Assembly (NCBI GenBank): GCA_002717285.1
Contig: PBDF01000005.1
Span: 16,303-71,495, forward strand
DNA from: Magnetovibrio sp.
Lineage (GTDB): Bacteria > Pseudomonadota > Alphaproteobacteria > Rhodospirillales_A > JABHCV01
Direction: 5' to 3'
Length of the DNA stretch: 55,193 bases
Under the pieces are notes generated by a model. It saw only the letters and a list, made by a program, of their open reading frames with translations, had not been told where the DNA came from and searched no databases. The translations under genes were made by a program, and so were the position numbers. Shown piece after piece: positions 1-8,956 of the stretch. Within the stretch, counting starts at the first letter, position 1. The number at the start of each line of letters is the position of its first letter.

Positions 1-362
<362 letters not shown>

Positions 363-392
363 CTAGAGCTTGTCAAGAAGCCCTGAACAGTA

Positions 393-424
393 AAAGACAC
401 AGGCTTCACTCTAGAAGCCTATGT
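393..424 (-). terminator. Rho-independent terminator after recA
   Basis: On the minus strand an 11-bp stem (positions 424-414 pairing with 407-397, one G-U pair) closes a 6-nt loop and is followed by CTTTT. It lies 87 bp past the recA stop and before alaS. The plus strand also shows a T run after the stem, so it could act in both directions. Confidence 0.6.
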
Positions 425-510
425 TTTTAATATTAAAAGAAAACAGTTAATTGAAAGCGTCCCTTGATGAACGAGATATTTATTACCAAAAAAGGGCTGG
501 TTCTTTACTT

Positions 511-1629
511 TCAAAAACTTTCTTCAAGTGATTTATCTACTACTTTCTCAGATATATTATTACCTTCAGATACAAGACTTTCGTTCAAGTCTTCTTGCAG
601 ATCCTCATTAATCAGGCCAGACTGCCTTCGAATTTCTTCTTCAATGGAAGTCGCAACTTCTGGATTTTCTTTCATATAATTCTTTGCATTTTCTCGACCC
701 TGTCCAATACGTTCTGATCCGTATGAAAACCAAGAGCCAGATTTTTCTATAATGCCTGCTTTTACACCAAGATCAACCAATTCACCAATTTTCGAAAACC
801 CTTCGCCGTACATTATATCAAATTCAACCGTCTTAAAGGGAGGGGCCAGCTTATTCTTTACAACCTTGATACGAGTCTGGTTTCCTATAATTTCATCTCG
901 ATCCTTAATCACTCCAATACGACGTATTTCCATACGAATAGAAGAGTAAAATTTTAAAGCATTACCACCCGTAGTAGTTTCTGGATTGCCAAACATAACT
1001 CCTATCTTTAACCTAATCTGATTAATAAATATAACCATGGTATTGGATTTGGAAACAGAGCCCGTGAGCTTTCGTAAAGCTTGGCTCATCAACCGTGCTT
1101 GTAAACCCACATGATGGTCTCCCATTTCACCCTCGAGTTCGGCCCGAGGCACTAAAGCTGCGACAGAGTCGACCACCAGCACATCTACAGCGCCTGAACG
1201 CACTAAAGTATCTGTAATTTCAAGAGCCTGTTCGCCACCATCCGGCTGAGAAAGAAGCAGTTCGTCAATATTGACCCCAAGCTTCTCTGCATATACAGGG
1301 TCAAGCGCATGTTCTGCATCAACAAAGGCACAAGTACCGCCAAGCTTCTGAGCTTCAGCAATCGCATGTAGAGCCAAGGTTGTTTTACCGGAGCTTTCCG
1401 GTCCGTAAACTTCAATAACTCGACCACGAGGCAACCCACCGATACCTAAAGCAAGATCCAGACTGATAGAACCTGATGAGATTACCTCCGTTTCTACTAT
1501 CTCACGCTGTCCCATACGCATCACAGATCCCTTGCCAAAGGCACGTTCAATCTGCCCTAGTGCAGCGTCGAGCGCTTTATCTTTGTTCATACTTTCTTTT
1601 TCCACAAGTTTTAGTGCAGGACTTGCCAT
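511..1629 (-). CDS. recA: Recombinase RecA
   Basis: RecA is the DNA-dependent ATPase for homologous recombination and for co-cleavage of LexA. The 372-residue product is of normal length. It shows Walker A GPESSGKT at residues 76-83, a Walker B region with [10 protein letters not shown], and an acidic C-terminal tail. The start giving [20 protein letters not shown] is preferred because alphaproteobacterial RecAs begin this way and a GGGAG lies 8 nt upstream. A second in-frame Met at residue 14 is less likely. A candidate LexA box lies 54 bp upstream. Neighbours are cckA upstream and alaS downstream, all on the minus strand. Confidence 0.98.
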   Translation of the reverse strand: MASPALKLVEKESMNKDKALDAALGQIERAFGKGSVMRMGQREIVETEVISSGSISLDLALGIGGLPRGRVIEVYGPESSGKTTLALHAIAEAQKLGGTCAFVDAEHALDPVYAEKLGVNIDELLLSQPDGGEQALEITDTLVRSGAVDVLVVDSVAALVPRAELEGEMGDHHVGLQARLMSQALRKLTGSVSKSNTMVIFINQIRLKIGVMFGNPETTTGGNALKFYSSIRMEIRRIGVIKDRDEIIGNQTRIKVVKNKLAPPFKTVEFDIMYGEGFSKIGELVDLGVKAGIIEKSGSWFSYGSERIGQGRENAKNYMKENPEVATSIEEEIRRQSGLINEDLQEDLNESLVSEGNNISEKVVDKSLEESF

Positions 1630-1962
1630 TAGTTTAACTCCCTTATTTCACAAGGCTTAAATGGATGCAATTACTACCTAATGTACATGATTTGTTCTCA
1701 TGCGCAAGTCTTTTTTTTAACTAATTGAATTTGATATATAATTTAATATATGTTCTTTATATGTTTCAAGTAGTTTTAGTAAAATAAAATTTATAAATCA
1801 TAAACTTATATTGGTGTATTTGGTGGCGACTCGTAAAAAAAAATGTCATTAAAAACGAAAAAAGTATCGCATTATTGAATGTCAACCTTAAAGTCCAATA
1901 AGATAAAACGAAAATATAAATATATCTTTGTTTATAATTAAACGACAAAGTTATTTTTCCAT
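1630..1962. other. Intergenic region recA/cckA
   Basis: This 333-bp very AT-rich gap carries the recA ribosome binding site, the candidate LexA box and presumably the recA promoter. Just past the cckA stop, on the minus strand, weak hairpins can form around 1918-1945 but no clear terminator is visible. A 60-codon minus-strand frame in it looks non-coding. Confidence 0.5.
1683..1697 (-). promoter_or_regulatory. Candidate LexA (SOS) box upstream of recA
   Basis: Reading toward recA the sequence is GAAC-N7-GTAC, matching 7 of 8 bases of the alphaproteobacterial SOS motif GAAC-N7-GAAC. It lies 54 bp before the recA start, where an operator would be expected. The match is seen; LexA binding is inferred. 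Confidence 0.55.
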
Positions 1963-4503
1963 CTAATCCTGCATAACATCTTTAACTTTCCCAGCCAGAT
2001 CTTTCAGGCTAAAGGGTTTGGTCAGGAAGTGAATTCCCGGATCACGCTCCACATTGTCGGCAAAAACTTCCTCTGAGTAGCCAGACATAAGGATAATCTT
2101 TATATCTGGCATTTCATGACGTACCAGCTGGACTAGAGTGTGCCCGTCCATACCGGGCATCACCACGTCAGAAATTATCAAATCAATTTTTTGATCTGAA
2201 CCATTATTAATAACCTCGAGAGCTTCCTCACCATTACTTGCCTCAAGCACATTGTATCCTTTGTTTTTAAGAGCTCGAGCACCAAACATACGAACGGCGT
2301 CTTCATCTTCCACCAAAAGGACAGTCCCCTCTCCAGTCAAATCACCCTCGTTGTTTTTAGCACTTTGTAATGTTGGTGAGTTGATCGGGTTAACATTACC
2401 CACTTCAGATTTGAAAGAAGGTGTGTGCTCACTCTCAATTGTAACTTCCTCATCCCCCTCATACCTGGGTAGGTAGATAGTAAAAGTCGTTCCGTCACCT
2501 GGAGCACTATCCGCAAAAATATATCCACCTGTTTGATGAATGATGCCGTATACAGTAGAGAGGCCAAGACCAGTCCCAGCACCGACCTCCTTAGTTGAAA
2601 AAAACGGTTCAAAAATTCGAGAAAGATCTTCTTTTGCAATACCCGTTCCAGTATCCTCAACTTCAATTTGGACATAGTCTCCAGCTTTCATGACATCATG
2701 CCCTCGTTGTACAGAATGTCTTACACTTGTGTTGAAGGTACGGATAGAAACACTTCCGCCACCCGGCATTGCGTCCCTTGCATTAACAGCAAGATTAATA
2801 ATAACCTGATCAAATTGTCCACGATCAACTCTGAGTAGCCAGAGGTCCCGGTCATGATGAATATCTAGCTCTATATTTTCACCGATCAGTCTGCCAAGTA
2901 AATTTGAGAGATCAGCCAGTGCCTCAGTAATATCTATCACTACTGGTTCCAATTCTTGCTGGCGTGAAAATGCAAGCAACTGGCGCACAAGATTAGTTGC
3001 TCTATTAGCATTTTGTTTAATCTGCTGAATATCAGAAAACGAGGGATCATCTGGCCCATGACGAGATAACAATAGATCAGAAAAACCAATCATAGCAGTC
3101 AGCAGATTATTAAAGTCATGTGCAACCCCCCCAGCGAGTTGGCCTATTGCTTGCATTTTTTGCGACTGAGCAAACTGCACCTCCAAGTTTTTTTGTTCTG
3201 TAGTGTCAATAAAATGCAATACAAGTCCAGAAACTTCACCACTATCATCCTCAAGACGACTGGCATAGAGCGAGGCCACCAATTCACGTTCACCAATAGC
3301 TGGCATGCGTATTTCAAGGTGGGAAGCTGGCATAATACCCATCACAACTTTTGATAACTGTGCTGCCACATCCCCACGATCTTCCTTACTTATTTGTTCA
3401 CTAAATGGTCTGCCGATTACTGTATCTTGATGTATACCTCGCAACTTTAAAAAAGCCCTGTTAGCCTCAGTTACATTCCCCTGCAAATCAAGCAAGACAA
3501 TACCTACAGGGGCCTCATCAAAAAGCCAACGTAACTTGTGTGCATTACCCGATCCCCCAGATGTAGGGAGCCCCTGAATACCCGCCTCACCGCGCCAGGT
3601 AAGATCTCTGAGCAAAACTGAGCGACTATAGTTCATGTAATCATTTTCATCTATATGTTCAGATTGAACGAGACAGGCCTTGAAAAGACTTCCACCGGGT
3701 CCACGCAAGGTAACATCACCGTTAACTCCAGTCTCAGGTCCCCCGAGAGCAGCATCAGGACTACCCGCAACAACAAAATCAGCAAAGCGCAAACCACGAG
3801 TACGTAATTCCTCAAAAGAAACACCCAGCCACTCAACAAACTTGTTATTGGCATAAATAATGTTACCGTCTGAGTCAGCTGAGAAAAATCCAGCCGGCAA
3901 GTTATCAAGAAAATCAGAAAATGTTTTTTCTTCTAAACGTCGTGCCTCATCTATCTCATGCTGGGCTGTAATATCTTGTGCCCGCCACAAGACAAAATTG
4001 GAACGCTCGCCTAACACAGGAAAAGGCTGGATCGATATATGCAGCCAATCTTTTTTGCCCCTCTCTCCCCTGATTGAGAGCTCGGCATGGCCACTAACCC
4101 CTGTATTAGCCATCTGCTGTAAACGAGCCAACTCACCTAATGCCGCCTCGTTAAAATCAAAAAAATTGCGAAGGGCTTTGAACGAAGTAAGACCTTTAAC
4201 TCCGTTAGGCGTTGGAAACATTTTTTTAAATGCCTGATTGGTAAAAATAAATGGTTCCTCAATATCTATAGGTGCCTTTGTAATAAATACTGGTTGGGTA
4301 TTACTCTCAATAGCGCAAGCAAGGATTTTTCGAAGTGATGAACTTCGAAAGGACCTATAGAACACAATTAAAGAGCCAAACAGCACTGCTCCCACAAGAA
4401 TTGCTAAAGCAATCGTATTGGCATCAACTGCATTGGGTATCCCAAATACAACAAGAACTAAAACACAAACAAGGCAAAATCCTAGCAGGACTGGTCTTTG
4501 CAT
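1963..4503 (-). CDS. cckA: Hybrid histidine kinase CckA
   Basis: CckA is the membrane kinase that, via ChpT, phosphorylates the master regulator CtrA, which in Caulobacter activates early flagellar genes. The 846-residue protein has two N-terminal membrane segments (about 5-50), several PAS-like sensor regions (about 60-440), a HisKA domain with GGVAHDFNN (phospho-His 462), a HATPase_c domain (N box NLAVNARDAM, G boxes DTGTGI and GTGLGLSTVYG) and a C-terminal receiver with acceptor Asp 779 in SDVVMPG. Domain order and length fit CckA. It lies 70 bp downstream of flhB on the same strand, a common Rhodospirillales arrangement, and may be co-transcribed with the flgB-flhB operon. Confidence 0.93.
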   Translation of the reverse strand: MQRPVLLGFCLVCVLVLVVFGIPNAVDANTIALAILVGAVLFGSLIVFYRSFRSSSLRKILACAIESNTQPVFITKAPIDIEEPFIFTNQAFKKMFPTPNGVKGLTSFKALRNFFDFNEAALGELARLQQMANTGVSGHAELSIRGERGKKDWLHISIQPFPVLGERSNFVLWRAQDITAQHEIDEARRLEEKTFSDFLDNLPAGFFSADSDGNIIYANNKFVEWLGVSFEELRTRGLRFADFVVAGSPDAALGGPETGVNGDVTLRGPGGSLFKACLVQSEHIDENDYMNYSRSVLLRDLTWRGEAGIQGLPTSGGSGNAHKLRWLFDEAPVGIVLLDLQGNVTEANRAFLKLRGIHQDTVIGRPFSEQISKEDRGDVAAQLSKVVMGIMPASHLEIRMPAIGERELVASLYASRLEDDSGEVSGLVLHFIDTTEQKNLEVQFAQSQKMQAIGQLAGGVAHDFNNLLTAMIGFSDLLLSRHGPDDPSFSDIQQIKQNANRATNLVRQLLAFSRQQELEPVVIDITEALADLSNLLGRLIGENIELDIHHDRDLWLLRVDRGQFDQVIINLAVNARDAMPGGGSVSIRTFNTSVRHSVQRGHDVMKAGDYVQIEVEDTGTGIAKEDLSRIFEPFFSTKEVGAGTGLGLSTVYGIIHQTGGYIFADSAPGDGTTFTIYLPRYEGDEEVTIESEHTPSFKSEVGNVNPINSPTLQSAKNNEGDLTGEGTVLLVEDEDAVRMFGARALKNKGYNVLEASNGEEALEVINNGSDQKIDLIISDVVMPGMDGHTLVQLVRHEMPDIKIILMSGYSEEVFADNVERDPGIHFLTKPFSLKDLAGKVKDVMQD

Positions 4504-4573
4504 AATTACAGTTCCCTTCTCGGGTTGTATCTTTTTTTAAGTTCAGAAATTATTACCTCGATCTTTAATCACA

Positions 4574-5674
4574 TTAATTGACTTGTTGTTCAGATCCAGA
4601 TTGCAATGGTGGCAACTCACCACGCATACGCATAACGTAACCAATCACTTCGGCAACTGCCATGTAGTGCTCTGCAGGCACCTCCTCATCGATCTCAACA
4701 GAGGCAAAAAGAGCACGAGCTAATGGTGGGTTTTCAACAATGGGTATATCGTTTTCTTTGCCACAATTACGAATTCTTGAAGCTAACTCATCAACACCTT
4801 TAGCAACAAGAACCGGTGCTTGCATTTCCTCCATTTTATACTTCAAAGCTACTGCATAATGTGTAGGGTTAGTTACAATGACATCAGCATCTGGAACTGA
4901 AGCCATCATTCTTTTCTGTGCTCGCTCGGACCTAATCTGACGAATTCTAGCTTTGACATGCGGGTCACCTTCCGACTGTTTATTTTCATCCTTAATCTCT
5001 TGCTTGCTCATTTTCATTTGCTTGATACTTTTAGCCTTTTGATAAGCATAATCGAGGGCAGAAATTGCTGTCATGACACCCACCGCAGCCAAAGCAAACC
5101 ATACCGAAATAGTAAGTAAACGGTCTAGCATATCACTAACAGAGCGATCTATAAACAAACTCATATCTGTCAAAAATGGTGCGGAAACAGTCAGCCCAAC
5201 AATAGCGACTAGGGATAATTTCATAATACCTTTTATGAATTCAATTATTGATTGAAGAGAGAACATACGCTTGAGCCCATTCCAAAGGCTAATTTTTTTA
5301 AGTTCCGGAACAATCTTCTTCGGCGCCCATACAAATCCAATTTGAGCAACATTAGAAACAAATGCTAGTAACAAAAGAAGTAACAAAACGGGCGCTACTG
5401 CAATTGCTGTTTCAAGTATTGCTTCAGCAAATAAAAATTGTAAGTGTTTTAAATCTAGAGAGATTGTCTCTGGAGATTCAATAAACTTGAAGCTGATATG
5501 ACGTATATCAGTTGCAACACCCGGCGCCAGCACAAGTAAAGCAAATGCACCACCTAGCAAGGACATCCAGCTCTTAATTTCTTGGGATTGGGGGACTTCC
5601 CCGTCCCTCCTTGACTTTGCCTTGCGTTTTTCAGTGGGGTCTTCTGTTTTTTGTGAGCTTTCTTCTTCCGCCAT
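4574..5674 (-). CDS. flhB: Flagellar export switch protein FlhB
   Basis: FlhB is an inner-membrane component of the flagellar type III export gate and controls the switch from rod/hook to filament substrates. The 366-residue protein has a charged N-terminus, four hydrophobic segments (about 35-210) and a cytoplasmic domain holding the autocleavage motif NPTH at residues 269-272. The end of the domain retains the conserved ENPPLARALF region. It is separated from fliR by 4 bp and is last but one in the minus-strand operon before cckA. Compare the FlhB-C-like gene at 8187, which lacks NPTH. Confidence 0.97.
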   Translation of the reverse strand: MAEEESSQKTEDPTEKRKAKSRRDGEVPQSQEIKSWMSLLGGAFALLVLAPGVATDIRHISFKFIESPETISLDLKHLQFLFAEAILETAIAVAPVLLLLLLLAFVSNVAQIGFVWAPKKIVPELKKISLWNGLKRMFSLQSIIEFIKGIMKLSLVAIVGLTVSAPFLTDMSLFIDRSVSDMLDRLLTISVWFALAAVGVMTAISALDYAYQKAKSIKQMKMSKQEIKDENKQSEGDPHVKARIRQIRSERAQKRMMASVPDADVIVTNPTHYAVALKYKMEEMQAPVLVAKGVDELASRIRNCGKENDIPIVENPPLARALFASVEIDEEVPAEHYMAVAEVIGYVMRMRGELPPLQSGSEQQVN

Positions 5675-5678
5675 TTAT

Positions 5679-6440
5679 TTAAGGCCCCAAGAAAACAATA
5701 ATTGACTCTTCAAAGCTTCTCATAAAGTACATCATTAACGCCGATAAAATAATGGCGAGGAAACCAATCTGACCCACAATTTGTGCAGGCAAGGCAACAA
5801 TAAAAACTGGAAGTACTGGCATTAAACGCCCAAGAATACCAAGTCCAATATAATAAACAAGAGCAACAAGCATAAACGGAGAGGCTAATTGAACCCCAAG
5901 CTTAAAACTATCTGCAACACGGCGTGCTAACACCTCTGAAAAGTCACCTACCAATAATGGCTGACCAACCTGAAAAAGACTATAACTCTCGACAACACCC
6001 CTAATCAAAAGATGATGAAGATCAGTAATAACAATTAAAACCATGCCCAGCAAACTTAGAAAAGTTGAAATCAATGAGCTTTGTTGTTCTGCTATGGGAT
6101 CACGAATCAAGGCATTTGCAAGAGAAGCAAACAATGCAACCAAAGTTCCCGCAGTCTGAAGAGCACCAAACAGTATTCGCGCCGCCATACCTATAAAAAT
6201 TCCTATTATTACCTCACTCAGCAATAACAACATCAAGTCAACTTGAGACCCAGGCATTTCTGGTAAGCCACTCTTCAATAAAGGGGTCAAAATAAATGAT
6301 AAGGCAAGTGCTATAACTAGACGAATGTTAGCTGGAACATAACCTGAGCCGACCCCTGGCATAAGCATAAAAGCTGTGCCGATACGTGCAAAGATAATAA
6401 AAAAAGCAAAAAGATTGAGCTGAATTATGTTTGAAAGCAT
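5679..6440 (-). CDS. fliR: Flagellar export gate protein FliR
   Basis: FliR is a polytopic membrane protein of the flagellar type III export gate, assembled with FliP and FliQ. The 253-residue length is normal. The product is strongly hydrophobic, with about six segments, and starts MLSNIIQLNLFAFFIIFARIG. The region around GVGSGYVPANIRLVIALALS is typical of the family. It sits 6 bp after fliQ and 4 bp before flhB, so translational coupling is likely. Confidence 0.95.
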   Translation of the reverse strand: MLSNIIQLNLFAFFIIFARIGTAFMLMPGVGSGYVPANIRLVIALALSFILTPLLKSGLPEMPGSQVDLMLLLLSEVIIGIFIGMAARILFGALQTAGTLVALFASLANALIRDPIAEQQSSLISTFLSLLGMVLIVITDLHHLLIRGVVESYSLFQVGQPLLVGDFSEVLARRVADSFKLGVQLASPFMLVALVYYIGLGILGRLMPVLPVFIVALPAQIVGQIGFLAIILSALMMYFMRSFEESIIVFLGP

Positions 6441-6446
6441 TTTTTA

Positions 6447-6713
6447 CTACCCAACATTCGAAACTCTGTCGAAAAGGGCATTGGCAAATTCAATTATTGT
6501 GGTAATCATGAATGGCAAAAAAACAACAATTGAGATGAATATGGCTATTATTTTAGGAACGAAAGTTAATGTCATTTCCTGAATTGTCGTTAGGGCCTGA
6601 AACAGCGCTATAACAATTCCTACAAGCAGCCCTACCAACATGATGGGACCTGAAATTTTAAGAATCACGACAAGAGCATCTCGCCCAATTTCAAGGACAG
6701 TTAATTCGTCCAT
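6447..6713 (-). CDS. fliQ: Flagellar export gate protein FliQ
   Basis: FliQ is a small subunit of the export gate complex. The 88-residue product is of exact family length. It has two hydrophobic hairpin segments with the conserved central stretch FQALTTIQEMTLTFVPK. It is tightly packed between fliE and fliR on the minus strand. Confidence 0.96.
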   Translation of the reverse strand: MDELTVLEIGRDALVVILKISGPIMLVGLLVGIVIALFQALTTIQEMTLTFVPKIIAIFISIVVFLPFMITTIIEFANALFDRVSNVG

Positions 6714-6722
6714 GATTTTGAC

Positions 6723-7040
6723 CTATACTGGCATACGAAGGATTTCCCTGTAGCCTTCGATGATTTTGTCACGGATGACCGTAACTGCCTGCAAAGTTGC
6801 CTCTGCCTCGGCTACTGCTGTGACCACCTTACTCATATCTGCATTATCAGCAATAGCTGCTACAGAAATAGCTTCACTTTGTCTTTGTACACTGACAGCC
6901 TGTTGTACTGCTCCTTTAAGTAAATTAGCAAATGGACTGGACTGAGTGTCACCAGTCTTGAGACCAGCATCTATACTTTGTGGCGCTTTAGCATAAGCTA
7001 GAGCGGCATTAGCGGCTGTTTGTGCGGGAACGATTGCCAT
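6723..7040 (-). CDS. fliE: Flagellar hook-basal body protein FliE
   Basis: FliE joins the MS ring to the rod and is an early export substrate. The 105-residue protein has a polar, low-complexity N-terminus and the typical C-terminal helix ending in TVIRDKIIEGYREILRMPV. The length is normal. It lies between flgC and fliQ, with 9 bp to fliQ, as expected for a rod/export operon. Confidence 0.95.
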   Translation of the reverse strand: MAIVPAQTAANAALAYAKAPQSIDAGLKTGDTQSSPFANLLKGAVQQAVSVQRQSEAISVAAIADNADMSKVVTAVAEAEATLQAVTVIRDKIIEGYREILRMPV

Positions 7041-7070
7041 ATTTTGCTCCTGTTATCTTAAAATAGCGTT

Positions 7071-7484
7071 TTATCGACGCAGAACGTCGATGGTGCTACT
7101 GAGCATAGCTTTCGACGATTTTATTACGTTAAGATTAGCCTCATAAGAACGTTGCGCTTCTCGCATATCCATCATTTCTATTAAGGTATTAACATTTGGC
7201 GTCTGTACGTAACCGTCTTGATCCGCAGCTGGGTGATTGGGATCAAATTTTTTTACAAATTCCGACTTATCTTCAACAACCCTATTTGTACGAACTGTAT
7301 CGATGCCCATTGCCCTATCTAGACTATTTTTAAAGGTAATTACCTTGCGTCGATATGGAAGTTCACCAGGTGCAGAGGGCAAAGATCCTGCGTTTGCAAT
7401 ATTTTCTGAGATGACACGTAAACGTGTACCCTGTGCACGCATCCCAGCAGAGGAAATCCGAATAGTTTTAAAAATATCGTCCAT
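7071..7484 (-). CDS. flgC: Flagellar proximal rod protein FlgC
   Basis: FlgC is a proximal rod subunit exported by the flagellar apparatus. The 137-residue product has the axial-protein N-terminal helix with SAGMRAQGTRLRVISENIANA and a C-terminal helix with MMDMREAQRSYEANLNVIKS. Length and motifs fit the family. It follows flgB by 37 bp in the minus-strand operon. Confidence 0.97.
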   Translation of the reverse strand: MDDIFKTIRISSAGMRAQGTRLRVISENIANAGSLPSAPGELPYRRKVITFKNSLDRAMGIDTVRTNRVVEDKSEFVKKFDPNHPAADQDGYVQTPNVNTLIEMMDMREAQRSYEANLNVIKSSKAMLSSTIDVLRR

Positions 7485-7521
7485 TTTTTACTTTGTCCCA
7501 AAACCTATCTGTAAGCTTTTA

Positions 7522-7923
7522 CTACTTGCCTATAGCCATTTTAATCAAGGTCAAATGCTTTTTATAAAGTTGCGTCATTAAATTGTGATTAACCTGAGTT
7601 TCATTAATCTTAGCCATTTGCTCCTCCAAAACCACAGCGTTTCCATTAGGCATAGTCTCAAATGGCCTTCGCTCAACAAAAGATGCAAAATCACGTATAC
7701 GCTTACGCCTGCCCCCCAGGTGATTTGCGTCAGTTGCGACCATATTTAATTGATTTGCTTCTTTACGAACCAATTCCTGAAAGTCATAGGGCTTTAGATC
7801 ACTGGCACGATATTTTGGCGTATCAGAATTGGCTATATTTTGTGCCAAAATTTCTTGACGCTGGCCAAGCCAATTGAGCTTTTTCTTGACCATGCCAAAA
7901 AGTGACATTTTGTTGAAGTCCAT
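7522..7923 (-). CDS. flgB: Flagellar proximal rod protein FlgB
   Basis: FlgB is a proximal rod subunit. The start at 7923 (MDFNKMSLFGMVKKKLNWL) is preferred over an in-frame upstream ATG because AAAAGGCG lies about 8 nt before it and the resulting 133 residues match the family length. The motif AQNIANSDTPKYRA is the rod-protein signature, and the C-terminal helix includes INETQVNHNLMTQLYKKH. It is the first gene of the minus-strand operon flgB-flgC-fliE-fliQ-fliR-flhB. The divergent region upstream holds two CtrA-box-like sites. Confidence 0.95.
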   Translation of the reverse strand: MDFNKMSLFGMVKKKLNWLGQRQEILAQNIANSDTPKYRASDLKPYDFQELVRKEANQLNMVATDANHLGGRRKRIRDFASFVERRPFETMPNGNAVVLEEQMAKINETQVNHNLMTQLYKKHLTLIKMAIGK

Positions 7924-8006
7924 TGTTAAAGCGCCTTTTAATTTTTTTATACCCGTTCCCAATCGAAGCTAACCCTTTAGCTGTGTTAATTATGGCAACT
8001 TAAGAC

Positions 8007-8021
8007 TTAACATTGGGTAAA
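8007..8021. promoter_or_regulatory. CtrA-box-like site 1 (flgB/flhB-like divergent region)
   Basis: TTAA-N7-TAAA differs at one base from the CtrA consensus TTAA-N7-TTAA. It is located 84 bp upstream of flgB. In AT-rich DNA such 7/8 matches are common, so this is suggestive only. Confidence 0.3.
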
Positions 8022-8081
8022 TATTTAATGTGAACCATAAAATTAAAAACTTTTATTTTTTTCCTACTCCATAATTTTACC

Positions 8082-8096
8082 TTAACGATATCTTAG
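8082..8096. promoter_or_regulatory. CtrA-box-like site 2 (flgB/flhB-like divergent region)
   Basis: TTAA-N7-TTAG differs at one base from the CtrA consensus. With site 1 it gives two sites 75 bp apart between divergent early flagellar operons. Function is inferred from the nearby cckA and from known CtrA control of class II flagellar genes in Caulobacter. Confidence 0.3.
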
Positions 8097-8186
8097 ATAT
8101 GTTGGACTACCATAAAGTTTGGGAATGTTTGGGTTTAAACTGTTTGCATTAATTAATTGCAAGCTGCACTTGGTGGTTTGAATATT

Positions 8187-8627
8187 TTGACGAAAAAAGA
8201 GCACAATGATACTGAGGCCCTAGCGAAGGCGTTACCTGATGAAAATGGAAACAATTTGAATCGCAAGGACCACAGGCGTGCTGATACAATTGCTGTTGCC
8301 CTTGAATATAACCCTGAAAGCAAGTTTGCACCAAAAATTGTTGCTGGTGGTCGCGGCAAAATAGCAGAGCAAATTCTCAGGATTGCTTTTGATCGTGACA
8401 TTAAAGTTCGTGAAGATGCAGATCTTGCTGAAATGCTCAGCGTTATCGATATTGACAGTGAAATACCGCTGAAAGCCTTTGCTGCTGTCGCTGAAATCTT
8501 GACATATGTTTACCAAGCCAATGGTGACGCACCAATTTACATGGAAGACGTAATGCAAGAAAGTCCATTGAATCATCAACAGAAACAAGAAAATAGCAAT
8601 GACGACAAAACTGAGGAAACAACATGA
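8187..8627 (+). CDS. FlhB C-terminal-domain-like protein (FlhX type)
   Basis: The 146-residue product resembles the cytoplasmic half of FlhB that follows the autocleavage site. It contains AVALEYNPESKFAPKIVAGG and later AVAEILTYVYQ, aligning with AVALKYKMEEMQAPVLVAKG and AVAEVIGYVM in the FlhB of this window. It lacks membrane segments and the NPTH motif. Stand-alone FlhB-C proteins (FlhX) are known to substitute for the cleaved FlhB C-terminus in some bacteria; here that role is inferred. The start is a TTG at 8187 with GGTGG 10 nt upstream; an earlier TTG at 8157 has no ribosome binding site. It overlaps the next ORF by ATGA. Confidence 0.85.
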   Translation: MTKKEHNDTEALAKALPDENGNNLNRKDHRRADTIAVALEYNPESKFAPKIVAGGRGKIAEQILRIAFDRDIKVREDADLAEMLSVIDIDSEIPLKAFAAVAEILTYVYQANGDAPIYMEDVMQESPLNHQQKQENSNDDKTEETT

Positions 8628-8950
8628 GTGCAAAAAATAAAGGAAAGATACTAAAAGAAGCTGAGAAAATTACTTCTTTAATTGCCACAGCAAGATGTTT
8701 GATGTCCCAAAATAAGAGCATTGACCTTTCAAAATTAGAACAAAAAGTCAGTAGCCTTTGAAAAAAAGCTGAGATAACTGATTTAAAACAAAGCAAGGAA
8801 GTTCAGGGTATTCTCAGTACCATAGTTGAAGACCTCAACCGCTTAGATAATGAAATAACTACCCTGTACAACAAACTCAGGCAAACCTCCACAGAGGAAA
8901 ATACTAAACGCGCCATTAATGCCTATGGCCTTGAAGAAAACGAAAGTTAA
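8624..8950 (+). pseudogene. Small helical protein interrupted by an in-frame TGA
   Basis: From the ATG at 8624, overlapping the FlhB-like stop as ATGA, a single frame runs 109 codons to TAA at 8950, with one internal TGA at codon 46 (8759-8761). The residues on both sides look coding: charged and helical, with LSKLEQKVSSL before and KKAEITDLKQSKEVQGIL after. The frame ends 6 bp before fliO, so the whole interval fits an operon gene. No frame change is needed to join the halves. It may be a point nonsense mutation, a sequencing error, or recoding. I do not recognise the family; it is probably a flagellar accessory protein by position. Confidence 0.6.
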
Positions 8951-8956
8951 CCGCCT

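Noticed and set aside
1766..1948. 60-codon minus-strand frame between recA and cckA
   Set aside because: Composition (Phe, Tyr, Asn, Lys rich) reflects the AT content; no ribosome binding site or family likeness.
8759..8761. TGA as a selenocysteine codon
   Set aside because: No clear SECIS hairpin downstream, and selD is accounted for by the selenoneine genes; kept only as a low-probability option in the findings.
8232..8796. Minus-strand frames opposite the FlhB-like gene and the interrupted ORF
   Set aside because: Shadow frames without ribosome binding sites; the plus strand has recognisable proteins.
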